Below, piece by piece: positions 8,500-16,792 of a stretch of 64,000 nucleotides of DNA. Position numbers and translations under genes: made by a program. Below the pieces are notes generated by a model. The model searched no databases. It was not told where the DNA came from and was given only the letters and a program-made list of their open reading frames with translations. This DNA comes from an uncultured Bacteroidia bacterium (lineage in GTDB: Bacteria > Bacteroidota > Bacteroidia > Bacteroidales > CAJPTX01), in assembly GCA_947252645.1 (NCBI GenBank), contig CAMXWF010000008.1, forward strand, positions 1-64,000. The letters run 5' to 3'. Each line of letters starts with the position of its first letter. Position 1 is the first letter of the stretch.

Positions 8500-9549
8500 T
8501 CACTGGAGGTTTTTTGAGTTCCAGGTGATGAGGGTGGTGTCGATGGGGGAGCGCTGATAGACTAGGAAGGCCTTGAGGTCAGTTTGCTGCGCGATGGTGG
8601 CCTTGGCCTCTTCGGGCGGCATGACCATGCAGGCAGTGGCCCAGGCATCGGCTTCGGCGCAGGTGGGGGCTAGGATTGTTGCGCTCCGCATGGTGCTTTG
8701 CACAGGGTGGCCATTGCGAGGGTCGATGGTGTGGCCCCAATGCTTTTTCCCCTCAATGTGGAAATTGCGGTAGTTGCCCGAAGTGGCGATGCCGCCAGCG
8801 GTATCCGCCAGGGTGCGTAGGAGTTTTTCCCCGGGGGCTAGACCTGGTACTGGGGCGTCGATGCCAATTCGCCAAGGCTGCCCATGGGGGTTGCGGCCGA
8901 GCAGTGCGACTTCTCCGCCGATTTCGACCATGGCGTTGGCGGCACCCCGGCGGCGCAGGGTGGCCAGCACGCAGTCGGAGGCGTAGCCCTTGGCGATGGC
9001 GTTGAAGCTTAGCTCCACCTTGGGATGGTTTTTAAAGATGGTGTCGCCCGCTATGCGCAGGTGGTTGTAGCCCACGTAGTCACGCATGGATTCTAGTAAG
9101 AGGGTGTCATCGGCGGCGTAGTCGGTTTGGGCGAAGCCCCAGGCGCGTGCGTAGGGGCCCACGGTGGGGTCGAAGGCGCCATTAGAGGCGGCGGCCACAC
9201 GCAGGGCCAGGGAGGTCAGCTTGGCGAACTCATTATCGACGATGTATTCTTGGGCTTGGTTGAACTGGCATATGAGGGAGGAGGAGTCGTAGATGGAGAA
9301 GCGGGCGTTGATTTGGTCGAGGGTGGAGTCGATGGCCTGTAGGAGGGCCTTCGAGGTGTCGAGGTCCACGGTGATGGCGTAGAAAGTGCCGAGGGCCTCC
9401 CCGCGCAGGAAGGCGTATGGTCGCGAGGTGTACTGTTGGCAGCCCCCGGCGAGGCCAAGCAGCAGGGTGAGGGCTACAGGCAGCGCAAAGGGGAAGCGGC
9501 GTGCTGTTCCGCGATGTAAGCAAAAGGGTTTTATGAACCTTGTGTTCAT
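8500..9549 (-). CDS. apbE: ApbE-family FAD:protein FMN transferase lipoprotein
   Basis: 349 residues. Lipoprotein signal with lipobox LAGGC (Cys about 37), so it is tethered in the periplasm. ApbE hallmarks: RGEALGTFYAITVD near the N terminus, DPTVGPYARAWGF, KVELSFNAIAKGYASD, GGEVALLGRNPHG, GIATSGNYRNF, HTIDPRNGHP and CAEADAWATACMVM. ApbE transfers FMN from FAD to Thr/Ser of periplasmic-facing subunits such as NqrB/NqrC or RnfD/RnfG; no such target is in the window. It converges with porE (28 bp between stops) and lies 14 bp downstream of the endonuclease-fold gene on the same strand. Confidence 0.9.
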   Translation of the reverse strand: MNTRFIKPFCLHRGTARRFPFALPVALTLLLGLAGGCQQYTSRPYAFLRGEALGTFYAITVDLDTSKALLQAIDSTLDQINARFSIYDSSSLICQFNQAQEYIVDNEFAKLTSLALRVAAASNGAFDPTVGPYARAWGFAQTDYAADDTLLLESMRDYVGYNHLRIAGDTIFKNHPKVELSFNAIAKGYASDCVLATLRRRGAANAMVEIGGEVALLGRNPHGQPWRIGIDAPVPGLAPGEKLLRTLADTAGGIATSGNYRNFHIEGKKHWGHTIDPRNGHPVQSTMRSATILAPTCAEADAWATACMVMPPEEAKATIAQQTDLKAFLVYQRSPIDTTLITWNSKNLQ

Positions 9550-9563
9550 GGGGTTCTATCGTT

Positions 9564-10679
9564 TTAGGGTTCAGTGGTGGTAGTGGAGGTTTTGGCGTCG
9601 AGTTCGAAAGGCACGGTGACGGGGAAATGGTCGGAGTAGGCGATGGTGGGGACTTCGTAGTCGAGGGCGCGGAGGGTAGGGCTATAGAGCACGTAGTCAA
9701 TGCGAAAGGAGGGGAAGATGTTGCGGTAGGTGGAGCCGAATCCATCGCCGGTGGTGATGAAGGCATCGAGGAGACCTTTTCGCATCTGCCGGTAGGCATA
9801 TGAGGTTGGGGCATCGTTGAAATCGCCGCAGACGATAACTGGGTAGGGGGAATTTTCGATATGTGCCCTGACGAGTTGGACCTGCTGGGCACGCTGCAGA
9901 ATGCCTTTTTTGAGCTGCCGAATGATGCTCAGGATGCGTTGCCAAGGCCTGGCCTTCTTGCTGAAATCTGGATTCCTGACGAATTCTAAGTTTTGGTTTT
10001 TAAGTCTGTAGGACTGTAGGTGATTGTTGTAGACCCTGATGGTATCGTTTCCGATGGCTAGGTCGGTAAAGATGGTGGCGTTGGCGGAGCCAGCGAAGTG
10101 GATTTCGCCTGAGGCCACGATGGGGAAGGTAGAGAAGGTGGCCAGGCCGTAATGGTTTTGCGGGCTATCGACTACGTAGTGTATGTGGGCATTGGCGGGG
10201 AAGAGGATGCGGGCATCGAGGTCAGTAAAGGTGGTGCTATTGGTAAAGAACTCCTGGAGGCAAATGACGTTGGCCTTGAGCTGCTCTGCGAGGTTTTTCA
10301 CGCTGTCCATGGTGGGAGGGGTATCGGCCCAGGAGTAGAGGTGGAAGCGGTCAACGTTGTAGGAGAGGAGGGTAATGTCGCGGGGGCCTTGGTAGGGCGG
10401 TGTTGGGACCTTGAAGCGCAGGAAGCTTACCAGCTGTGGGATGCCGAGTAATAAGACCACCAGGGAGACGAGCGCAAAGCGCTTCCAGCGGATGAGCCAG
10501 TAGAGCAGAAAGAATGCGTTGACGAGTAGGACCATAGGATAGCCTAGCCCGAATAGCGCGAGAAGCCAGAAATCGGTAGGGGAGACCCTCGTGGCGAGTA
10601 GACTGAGCAGCAGAGCCAGGGCGGCCAAGCCGTTGAGTGCGTAGAGGAAGTAGCGCAGCCACCGGAAGATGCGGAGCAT
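9564..10679 (-). CDS. Endonuclease/exonuclease/phosphatase-fold membrane protein
   Basis: 371 residues. Two to three N-terminal membrane helices (LNGLAALALLLSLLA, ALFGLGYPMVLLVNAFFLLY, LVSLVVLLLGIPQLV), then an EEP domain: LLSYNVDRF, VICLQEFF, VVCGDFNDAPTSYAY written here in part as VICGDFNDAPTS, and the C-terminal YSDHFPV. These are the metal and catalytic motifs (Asn, Glu, Asp-Asn, Asp-His) of the DNase I/sphingomyelinase superfamily. The substrate (phospholipid, inositol phosphate or nucleic acid) cannot be told. It sits 2 bp downstream of the second rhomboid gene in the arrangement mutL, rhomboid, rhomboid, EEP seen in many Bacteroidales. Confidence 0.85.
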   Translation of the reverse strand: MLRIFRWLRYFLYALNGLAALALLLSLLATRVSPTDFWLLALFGLGYPMVLLVNAFFLLYWLIRWKRFALVSLVVLLLGIPQLVSFLRFKVPTPPYQGPRDITLLSYNVDRFHLYSWADTPPTMDSVKNLAEQLKANVICLQEFFTNSTTFTDLDARILFPANAHIHYVVDSPQNHYGLATFSTFPIVASGEIHFAGSANATIFTDLAIGNDTIRVYNNHLQSYRLKNQNLEFVRNPDFSKKARPWQRILSIIRQLKKGILQRAQQVQLVRAHIENSPYPVIVCGDFNDAPTSYAYRQMRKGLLDAFITTGDGFGSTYRNIFPSFRIDYVLYSPTLRALDYEVPTIAYSDHFPVTVPFELDAKTSTTTTEP

Positions 10680-10681
10680 AT

Positions 10682-11569
10682 CTAGGATCTTTTGCGGAAG
10701 AGTTTTTCCTTTTCGTCAGTGGAGAGCGCACTGTAGCCGTGCTGCGCGAGTTTTTTCAGGATGGCCTCGATCTCGCGCTCATCTACCGTGTCGCGAGTAG
10801 ACGCCCTGTACTTGGCGTGGGGAGAAGAGGTGTTTTTAGTGTATGTAAAACGCTGTGCAGCACTGCGCCGGTGACGGGTATAGCGGAGGTGAGCAGGTAG
10901 CTTTTGGAACCAATTGAGGGTGGGCTGATAGAGTAGGCCGACGGCAGCCCCGCCCAGATGGGCCAGATGCCCCCCGGCGTTGTCACTGGCGAGGCTCAGC
11001 AGGTCAAGCGCAATGGTGATGATCGCTAAGTACTTGAGCTTGACACCTATGAGTCCATAGATATATACTTTCTCGTTCGGGCACTGCATGGTGGCGGCCA
11101 GCGTAACAGCCATGACGGCCGCCGAGGCCCCGAGCGCATAGGAGTCAGGCAGTACGCTCTGAAAGTAGGGGACGAGGTTGAAGGTGACGATGTAGACTAG
11201 GGCGCCCGCCAGTCCGCCGAGCAAGTAGAGGCTGATGAGCTTTTTTGGGGTGGCGTAGCGCAGGAACAGCATGGCGAAGACGACGAACCAGAGCATGTTG
11301 AAGAGCAGGTGGAGGAAGCCCTCATGGAAGAACATGTAGGTCAGTAGTGTCCAGGGGTGGTGGAGAAGGTTTTTGAGCGAGGCCGGCACGGCGAGCCATT
11401 CCGTCAGCTCCTCCCGGAAATTTGGTGACCAGAAATTGCCAAGGCCTCCCAGTAGGTGGAATGCGATGAAGACGGCCAGGTTGATAGCCAAGAACCAGAC
11501 GACCACGGGGGCTAGGCGCAGCCGTGCAGCCCAGCGCTGTACGAGCGCATTGAACTTATTATTTAGCAT
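10682..11569 (-). CDS. Rhomboid family intramembrane serine protease (second of a pair)
   Basis: About 296 residues from the ATG at 11569 (MLNNKFNALVQRW); the frame is open further upstream but that part lies inside the neighbouring rhomboid gene. Six membrane helices. Catalytic serine motif GASAAVMAV and histidine motif GGHLAHLGGAAVG are both present. The residue after the serine is Ala instead of the usual Gly. A basic, probably disordered C-terminal extension of about 70 residues follows the last helix. The start overlaps the end of the upstream rhomboid gene by 11 bp, so the two are coupled. Rhomboids cut transmembrane substrates within the membrane; targets in this phylum are mostly unknown. 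Confidence 0.85.
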   Translation of the reverse strand: MLNNKFNALVQRWAARLRLAPVVVWFLAINLAVFIAFHLLGGLGNFWSPNFREELTEWLAVPASLKNLLHHPWTLLTYMFFHEGFLHLLFNMLWFVVFAMLFLRYATPKKLISLYLLGGLAGALVYIVTFNLVPYFQSVLPDSYALGASAAVMAVTLAATMQCPNEKVYIYGLIGVKLKYLAIITIALDLLSLASDNAGGHLAHLGGAAVGLLYQPTLNWFQKLPAHLRYTRHRRSAAQRFTYTKNTSSPHAKYRASTRDTVDEREIEAILKKLAQHGYSALSTDEKEKLFRKRS

Positions 11570-12377
11570 ATTTTCGCCAATAGAGGATGAGTAGGTAAGC
11601 AAAGAGCATACCTCCGATGTGCGCAAAGTGGGCCACATGGCTGCCAGGCTGAGTGAAGCCTAGGTAGAGCTCGAGCAGGGCATAGATGGCCACGAACCAC
11701 TTGGTGCGCAGCCGCATGGGGGGGAAGAGCAGATAGATATAGGCATTAGGGAAGCATAGGGCAAAGCCCATGAGGACACCGTAGACTGCGCCCGAGGCAC
11801 CGATCGTGGGGATGTCCATGCGGAACTGAATGAGATCGTGCATGAGACCTTGGCATTGGAGCATGAGGTGTCGGCTCTCGGGGTGAGCGAGCCAATCCTG
11901 TAGGCCCTTACTCCAGATTTGGTCTAAGTAGGGCGCTGCGTGCTGCTGCACATAGGCCAGGAGAGCCTGCGGGTCGTTGGCGGAGAAGATGGCGTTGATT
12001 TCTCGCTGCATGTGGCTAATCTCAATGAAGCTGACCAGCAGGTGGAGTCCCATGGCCCCTAGGGCAGTGAAGAGATAGAAGAATAGGAAGCGCCTGCTGC
12101 CCCAAAGCAGCTCAAGCGAGCGGCCGAACATCCAGAGAGCAAACATATTGAAGAAGAGGTGGGAGAGCCCGGCATGCATGAACATGTGGGTAAGCAGCTG
12201 GTGCGGCATGAAGTACTGACTCTCGGGGTAGAAGAGGCCGAGCAGCCTGGTGAGGTCGAAGTGGAAGACGTTGGCGCAGGTATAGGTGAGTAGCAGGGCC
12301 AACACGTTGATGAAGATGAGGTTGTAGACGACGATGGGGCGTCGTGGGGAGGCGTAGGCTTGCTGGAAACTTGTCAT
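11559..12377 (-). CDS. Rhomboid family intramembrane serine protease (first of a pair)
   Basis: 272 residues with six membrane helices. Full rhomboid signature: catalytic serine in GASGAVYGVLMGF, catalytic histidine in VAHFAHIGGMLFAY, and HMFMHAGLSHLFFNMFALW, the conserved His-Asn region of helix 2. A loop of about 70 residues between helices 3 and 4 (HMQREINAIFSANDPQALLA and onward) is longer than in compact rhomboids. It lies 44 bp downstream of mutL on the same strand and overlaps the next rhomboid gene. Confidence 0.9.
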   Translation of the reverse strand: MTSFQQAYASPRRPIVVYNLIFINVLALLLTYTCANVFHFDLTRLLGLFYPESQYFMPHQLLTHMFMHAGLSHLFFNMFALWMFGRSLELLWGSRRFLFFYLFTALGAMGLHLLVSFIEISHMQREINAIFSANDPQALLAYVQQHAAPYLDQIWSKGLQDWLAHPESRHLMLQCQGLMHDLIQFRMDIPTIGASGAVYGVLMGFALCFPNAYIYLLFPPMRLRTKWFVAIYALLELYLGFTQPGSHVAHFAHIGGMLFAYLLILYWRKYAK

Positions 12378-12421
12378 CGGCTAGGGATGATTAGGATCTA
12401 GGGCTAGGGCATCGGGTGAGA

Positions 12422-14212
12422 CTATTGGGCGAACCACTTCTTGATTAGTGGTTCTTGGATCGCCATGTAGGTTGGCCTATCAAGGGGGTCGAGCGCCGGT
12501 TGGCGGCAGTTGAAGAGTTGGCTGACGAGGGCGGCGGCCTCCGAGGCGGCCATAGGCTGCCCAGGGGGAATGGCACCGGCGAGGGCCAGCCGGGCTCGTT
12601 GGCGCTCGGTCACCTGGCCGAGTGCGTGCTGATCTTCCTGCTCGTAGTAGCCCAAGAGAGTCTGGATGAAGGAGGCGGGGTCTTGCACTTGCATACTCGG
12701 AGGCACAGCGTGTAGCATGAGCCTGTTGCCCTGGTCGCGCTTGAGCGCTAGCCCCAGCTGGCGCATTTGCGAGATGAAATCATCGATGAAGGCCATTTGG
12801 CCCGGGGTTACTTCTATGGGGATGGGAAAGAGGAGCTGCTGCGCGGTGGCCGGGGAGAGCTGCTGGGCCATGAGCTGTTCGAAGAGGATGCGGGCGTGGG
12901 CCCTGTGCTGGTCGATGAGGATGAGCTGCCCCTGGTACAAGTGCACGATGTAGCGGTTGTAAAGGGGGAGCGGCAGGGTGATCGGGTCTCCGGGAAGGGC
13001 AGCGGGGACTCCCAGACTGTCACCTAGGTTTTTGCTGGGTGCACCGGCGCGGCGGACCCCAAGAACCGGCATGGCATTGGGGCGGGGGAAGACATCGGGG
13101 CACTCGTTGGGGAAGGTATCGAAGGGATGGAGCTCCAGCTCCTCCTTTGTCAGGGGTGCATGTCTTGGGAAGGTGGGCAGGGCGCCAGGAGGGGGCGTTT
13201 CGAAGTCCATGGGCGGCACGCCCCCGTGCTGCCCGAGTACCTCGCGCACGGCCGAGTGCAGCATTTGCCAGATCACGCCCTCATCTTGGAACTTGATTTC
13301 GGTTTTAGTGGGGTGGATGTTGATATCGATGCGCTGGGGATCGATGGTGAAGAAGAGGAAGAAGACCGGGGTGGTATCGGGCGGGATGAGACGGGTGTAG
13401 GCGTTGAAGACCGCTCGGTTGAAGTAGGGATGGCGCATGTAGCGACCATTGACGAACATGAATTGCTCGCCGCCGCGCTTGCGGGCGATGCGGGGCACGC
13501 CGAGATACCCGCTGATGGTCACCAGCTGGGTCTGGACCTCGAGGGGCATCAGGTCTTTTTCGAGTCGGGCGCCAAAAAGATGGAGGATCCGCTGGGGTCT
13601 AGTAGCTGCGGAGAGGCTGTAGAGCATGGCCTCGTCATGCTGAAGACGCATTGCGACTGCGGGATTGGCAAGAGCCACCCGCTGGAACTCATCCACGATA
13701 TGCTTGATCTCTATGGAGACTCCCTTGAGGAAGCGACGGCGCGCAGGGACATTGAAGAAGAGATTGCGGACTAGGAAGTTGCTTCCTACCGGCGCGGCAC
13801 AGCTCTTTTGCCCGCGGAATTCGGAGCCGACGATGGAGAGCTGGGTGCCCATTTCGTCCTCAGCCCGCCGGGTGGTGAGCAGGACCTCGGCCACGGCGGC
13901 GATGGAGGCCAAGGCCTCCCCGCGAAAGCCCATGGAAACGATGGCCTCTAGGTCCTGGGCCTGGTGAATCTTGGAGGTGGCATGTCGTTCGAAGCAGAGC
14001 CGTGCATCGGTGGGCGACATGCCTTGTCCGTTGTCGATGACCTGTATCCCGGTCTTTCCCCCGCCGTACACGTGGAGCAGGATGTCGGTGGCCCCGGCAT
14101 CGATGCTGTTCTCGAGGAGTTCTTTGACTACGGAAGCCGGGCGCTGCACCACCTCGCCCGCTGCGATCTGGTTCGCTACGCTATCGGGCAGCAAGTTGAT
14201 AATATCGTGCAT
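12422..14212 (-). CDS. mutL: DNA mismatch repair protein MutL
   Basis: 596 residues from the ATG at 14212. This start gives MHDIINLLPDSVANQIAAGE; the frame is open further upstream but without MutL-like sequence. GHKL ATPase motifs: VKELLENSIDAGATDI, VIDNGQGMS, HATSKI and GFRGEALASI. The C-terminal dimerisation domain is present. The endonuclease motif DQHAxxExxxxE reads DQHRAHARILFE, so its first Glu is missing, and the CPHGRP-type motif is replaced by DPLDRPTY. MutL links MutS mismatch recognition to strand removal. The conserved gene order with two rhomboids and an EEP protein supports the call. Confidence 0.95.
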   Translation of the reverse strand: MHDIINLLPDSVANQIAAGEVVQRPASVVKELLENSIDAGATDILLHVYGGGKTGIQVIDNGQGMSPTDARLCFERHATSKIHQAQDLEAIVSMGFRGEALASIAAVAEVLLTTRRAEDEMGTQLSIVGSEFRGQKSCAAPVGSNFLVRNLFFNVPARRRFLKGVSIEIKHIVDEFQRVALANPAVAMRLQHDEAMLYSLSAATRPQRILHLFGARLEKDLMPLEVQTQLVTISGYLGVPRIARKRGGEQFMFVNGRYMRHPYFNRAVFNAYTRLIPPDTTPVFFLFFTIDPQRIDINIHPTKTEIKFQDEGVIWQMLHSAVREVLGQHGGVPPMDFETPPPGALPTFPRHAPLTKEELELHPFDTFPNECPDVFPRPNAMPVLGVRRAGAPSKNLGDSLGVPAALPGDPITLPLPLYNRYIVHLYQGQLILIDQHRAHARILFEQLMAQQLSPATAQQLLFPIPIEVTPGQMAFIDDFISQMRQLGLALKRDQGNRLMLHAVPPSMQVQDPASFIQTLLGYYEQEDQHALGQVTERQRARLALAGAIPPGQPMAASEAAALVSQLFNCRQPALDPLDRPTYMAIQEPLIKKWFAQ

Positions 14213-14228
14213 GCGTGTGTGCGGACGA

Positions 14229-14507
14229 TTAGCCGAGGCGGAGGTAGATGAGAAGCAGGAGAACCAACCCTGCGGCGATGAGCAGCGTGCGCACAAGCTG
14301 GCTCGACCTTGTGCGCAGGTGGCGACCCCGCGCAGTGCGGAAGGCGGCTCGGACGTGTTCCTTGAGGGCTTCGGGGGGCATGGGTTGACCTGTTGCCGCG
14401 GCCTGCGCACTCGCCCGGATGGCCTCTAGATGCTCTCGCTCGGCATCGTAGTAGATCGGCTTGTAGTTGAACCCGCGAGGCCGGCGGGTACGGAAGAGGA
14501 AAGGCAT
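14229..14507 (-). CDS. Small conserved membrane protein, unknown function
   Basis: 92 residues from the ATG at 14507 (MPFLFRTRRPRGFNYKPIYY). An ATG at 14534 is in frame but lies on or before the expected start of transcription from the -7 box at 14532-14539, so 14507 is preferred. N-terminal basic part with FNYKPIYYDAE, a charged helical middle, and one C-terminal membrane helix (LLIAAGLVLLLLIYLRL). Small proteins with an FNYKP-YYD start are common upstream of mutL in Bacteroidales as far as I recall; no function is known to me. It ends 17 bp before mutL and is likely co-transcribed with it. Confidence 0.7.
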   Translation of the reverse strand: MPFLFRTRRPRGFNYKPIYYDAEREHLEAIRASAQAAATGQPMPPEALKEHVRAAFRTARGRHLRTRSSQLVRTLLIAAGLVLLLLIYLRLG

Positions 14508-14531
14508 CCTACTGGGATATGGTTCTTCGGG

Positions 14532-14539
14532 CAAAGGTA
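14532..14539 (-). promoter_or_regulatory. -7 element (TACCTTTG) for the small membrane protein and mutL group
   Basis: On the minus strand the site reads TACCTTTG, with transcription expected to start near 14525. It is divergent from the rnpB promoter 46 bp away. It decides the start of the downstream gene in favour of 14507. Confidence 0.6.
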
Positions 14540-14584
14540 GGAAAAAAGGCCCACCTGCGGTGCTGGGAATGTTGTTATATTGGC

Positions 14585-14592
14585 TACCTTTG
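14585..14592 (+). promoter_or_regulatory. -7 element (TACCTTTG) for rnpB
   Basis: TACCTTTG on the plus strand, with transcription expected near 14600, about 10 nt before the first paired base of the RNase P RNA. No convincing -33 box. Confidence 0.6.
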
Positions 14593-14610
14593 CGGGGCTT
14601 TTAGAGGTTA

Positions 14611-15016
14611 TGGGAGGGGCGCGGCGTCGCATGGGCTTTCAATTGGCTCATGAGGAAAGTCTGGACACTGGAGGGCAGCCTGCTTCTTAACGCGAAGTGC
14701 GCCGTAAGGTGCAGCCGGGGCAGAAGAGAATGACCGCCAGGCTGGCTGCGAGGCCAGCCTGGTAAGGGTGAGAAGGCGGGGTAAGAGCCCACCGCGCGGT
14801 GCAGCGATGCGCCGCGGCGTGCTAGGCCAGGTAGTGCAAGGTCATGTAAACCGGGCGGGGGCAAGCCCTGGGCAGCGGCTCGTTGCCTTGATTCGAGAGG
14901 ATCACGCCCGGCGGGTGGACTGCTGGAGGTGTCCCGTGAGGAACACCCGAGATGGATGGCGTCGGCCCGAGGCCACTTAGGCCGAGGGTACAGAATCCGG
15001 CTTACAGCCCCTCCCA
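14611..15016 (+). ncRNA. rnpB: RNase P RNA (bacterial class A type)
   Basis: The catalytic RNA of ribonuclease P, which trims the 5' end of tRNA precursors. Ends are set by the P1 helix: TGGGAGGGG at 14611-14619 pairs perfectly with CCCCTCCCA at 15008-15016. Conserved blocks are visible in order: GAGGAAAGTCTGGAC near 14652, AGAGAATGACCGCC near 14786 (shifted by numbering of the flanks), GGGTAAGAGCCCACCG near 14780, and the 3' block ACAGAATCCGGCTTAC near 14990. Length about 406 nt is normal. A promoter-like TACCTTTG lies just upstream. ORFs reading through this region are not genes. Confidence 0.95.
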
Positions 15017-15892
15017 CAATCTCATCTTCCCCCGCCTTGGGTTCTCACAGTGGGGTACAATGCGCGTAGGATGTGCTATACACGACTACCCAGCATACCG
15101 CAGTGTTGCTGGTGCGGTCGCAAGTCGTGCTGCTGGCAACTGGCGAGGCGGAGGCTCTACTCAGCGCATGGCGACTCAAGCCCTTGGGTAAGTGAAGCCA
15201 TTGTCCTTCGCGCTGTCGAGTACGCCCCTAGTGCAGCCAGCACCACCAGCTACAGCCTCCTTCTTCCCTGTTGGCCTACAGGGTAGAAGACTGACTAGGC
15301 TTCTCCATACCTTGGCGATAATGGGCTTACCATCCAGCGGTGCGGCGTCACGTGGCGAAAATGCATGAGGTTATGCGGTATGCGCTTTTGGTATCGCATA
15401 CTAAGCGGTTGCGCCCTCGCATCATGGGCAACACGCGAGACGAAGAGTGTGCTTAGAGACTCTGAATGTCTTGATCGCCTGTGAGTCTCCCGTGCTTCCA
15501 ACGGGTTTTGTGGCATCTTGGGTGTCATGGAGGCCGCCATGGCGCCTGCGTAGGAGACTGCTTAGCCATTGTGCGGCCACTCCTAGGCCCCCTGGGGCAC
15601 GAACTCACAGAGCTAGGGCTATTCGTGCTATAGGAGGAGACATCCACGCAGTTCTGCGGGCTTGTGGGCGTGGCGGGGCTGCAGCAAACTGGATGAGATG
15701 CCCCTGCTTGCTCTCCGACCCCCTGACACCACCAGAAGTGTCGCCATGACTAGCCTCGGGCTAGGGCCCCATCATGAGAAGTCAGTTCCATAGCTAACTG
15801 CGCTGAGGTTTCCAAGTCCGGCAGCCTGTAGAGTGGTACCCATGGTCTGCCTGTCCAGTGGGCGACAGACGAGAGGGGCAAAGCATGGGGAA
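15017..15892. other. Geneless stretch downstream of rnpB
   Basis: About 880 bp between the RNase P RNA and the end of the XRE-type gene. Short open frames are present on both strands but none has a recognisable domain, signal peptide or start context. No tRNA cloverleaf or rho-independent terminator was seen. It may be decayed sequence. Confidence 0.5.
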
Positions 15893-16702
15893 TTAATCCT
15901 GGGCTCCAGCGTCAGCTCGGGGCGTGAAGAATTCAAAGGTGCCATCGGGGTAGAGCAGCAGTACCCGCCGTGGCATGGGGAGGGCAGCAGGAGTTGCAGA
16001 AGGCTGGGACTTTCCCGGGCGCGCTTCCTCGGCATAGTAGCCTGATTCCTCCGAGTTCACAATCCGGCAGGGCGGTTCGGTGTTTACATCTGTAACAATA
16101 CGTGTTCCGGCAGGGGTATCTTGGTGTGGAGGGGTAGGGGAGACCGGTTGGGCATAGCGTGCTGGGGCCTCCTCAGTTTTGGCGCCGGAGGCGCAGGCAG
16201 AGTCCACGACCGGCAGGGGTGGCAGGGCGGGCGATGGACTCTTATCACCTGGGACGGCTTGTGGGGATTCCTCGGGCTGCGGGCTGTGACTCTTGGCACT
16301 TGGGGAGGGAGTGGACTCGTCTTGCGCTGCCGTTTCTCCCTGAGTTGGGGCAACTGCTGTCGCCGATGTTGACCTGTGGATACTGGCATCCGCAGCGGTA
16401 TCATGCCCAGCGAACAGCGTGCTGGGCGATGCGGGGAGGGGCTGCCGCACCGTGGCGCGGGTATGCCCTTCTGGGACGGGGGACGATTTGAGGGCCTCCC
16501 CGGTCCCCAGCATGAACCACTCTGCCTGGAGCGTGGGGAAGGCCCGCAGGATGGCGCAGGTAACCAGATATGAGGGTGCGTTGCGGCGATTGAGGAAGTG
16601 CGTTACTGCACTCGCCTGGATGCCCACCCGCTCTGCGAATTCCGAGCCCGTCAAACTGAACTCCTGGAGTATCCATTGGATTCGATCCGCAACATCCTGC
16701 AT
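15893..16702 (-). CDS. XRE-type helix-turn-helix protein with Pro/Ser-rich linker
   Basis: 269 residues. N-terminal helix-turn-helix, about 1-65 (IQWILQEFSLTGSEFAERVG, then ASAVTHFLNRRNAPSYLV), of the XRE type, with the following WFMLGTGE common after such domains. A long Pro/Ser/Thr/Glu-rich middle (about 75-235) looks disordered. The last 30 residues (RRVLLLYPDGTFEFFTP) form a small conserved-looking C-terminal motif. Proteins of this shape are frequent in Bacteroidales and are presumed regulators; what it controls is unknown. A TACCTTTG box precedes it. It borders the large geneless region. Confidence 0.75.
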   Translation of the reverse strand: MQDVADRIQWILQEFSLTGSEFAERVGIQASAVTHFLNRRNAPSYLVTCAILRAFPTLQAEWFMLGTGEALKSSPVPEGHTRATVRQPLPASPSTLFAGHDTAADASIHRSTSATAVAPTQGETAAQDESTPSPSAKSHSPQPEESPQAVPGDKSPSPALPPLPVVDSACASGAKTEEAPARYAQPVSPTPPHQDTPAGTRIVTDVNTEPPCRIVNSEESGYYAEEARPGKSQPSATPAALPMPRRVLLLYPDGTFEFFTPRADAGAQD

Positions 16703-16769
16703 GGCATCCCCTGTTTTGTTGTTGTGTTTGTCAACTTTTGCTGGTGCCTAGCTTGGTCTTTGTGCTCCA

Positions 16770-16777
16770 CAAAGGTA
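16770..16777 (-). promoter_or_regulatory. -7 element (TACCTTTG) for the XRE-type gene
   Basis: Minus-strand TACCTTTG, with a start expected near 16763, about 60 nt before the ATG at 16702. Confidence 0.55.
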
Positions 16778-16792
16778 AATTATCGGGACTAA

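Noticed and set aside
14952..15191. Open frames across and after the RNase P RNA
   Set aside because: The region up to 15016 is the RNA; later frames have no start context or family.
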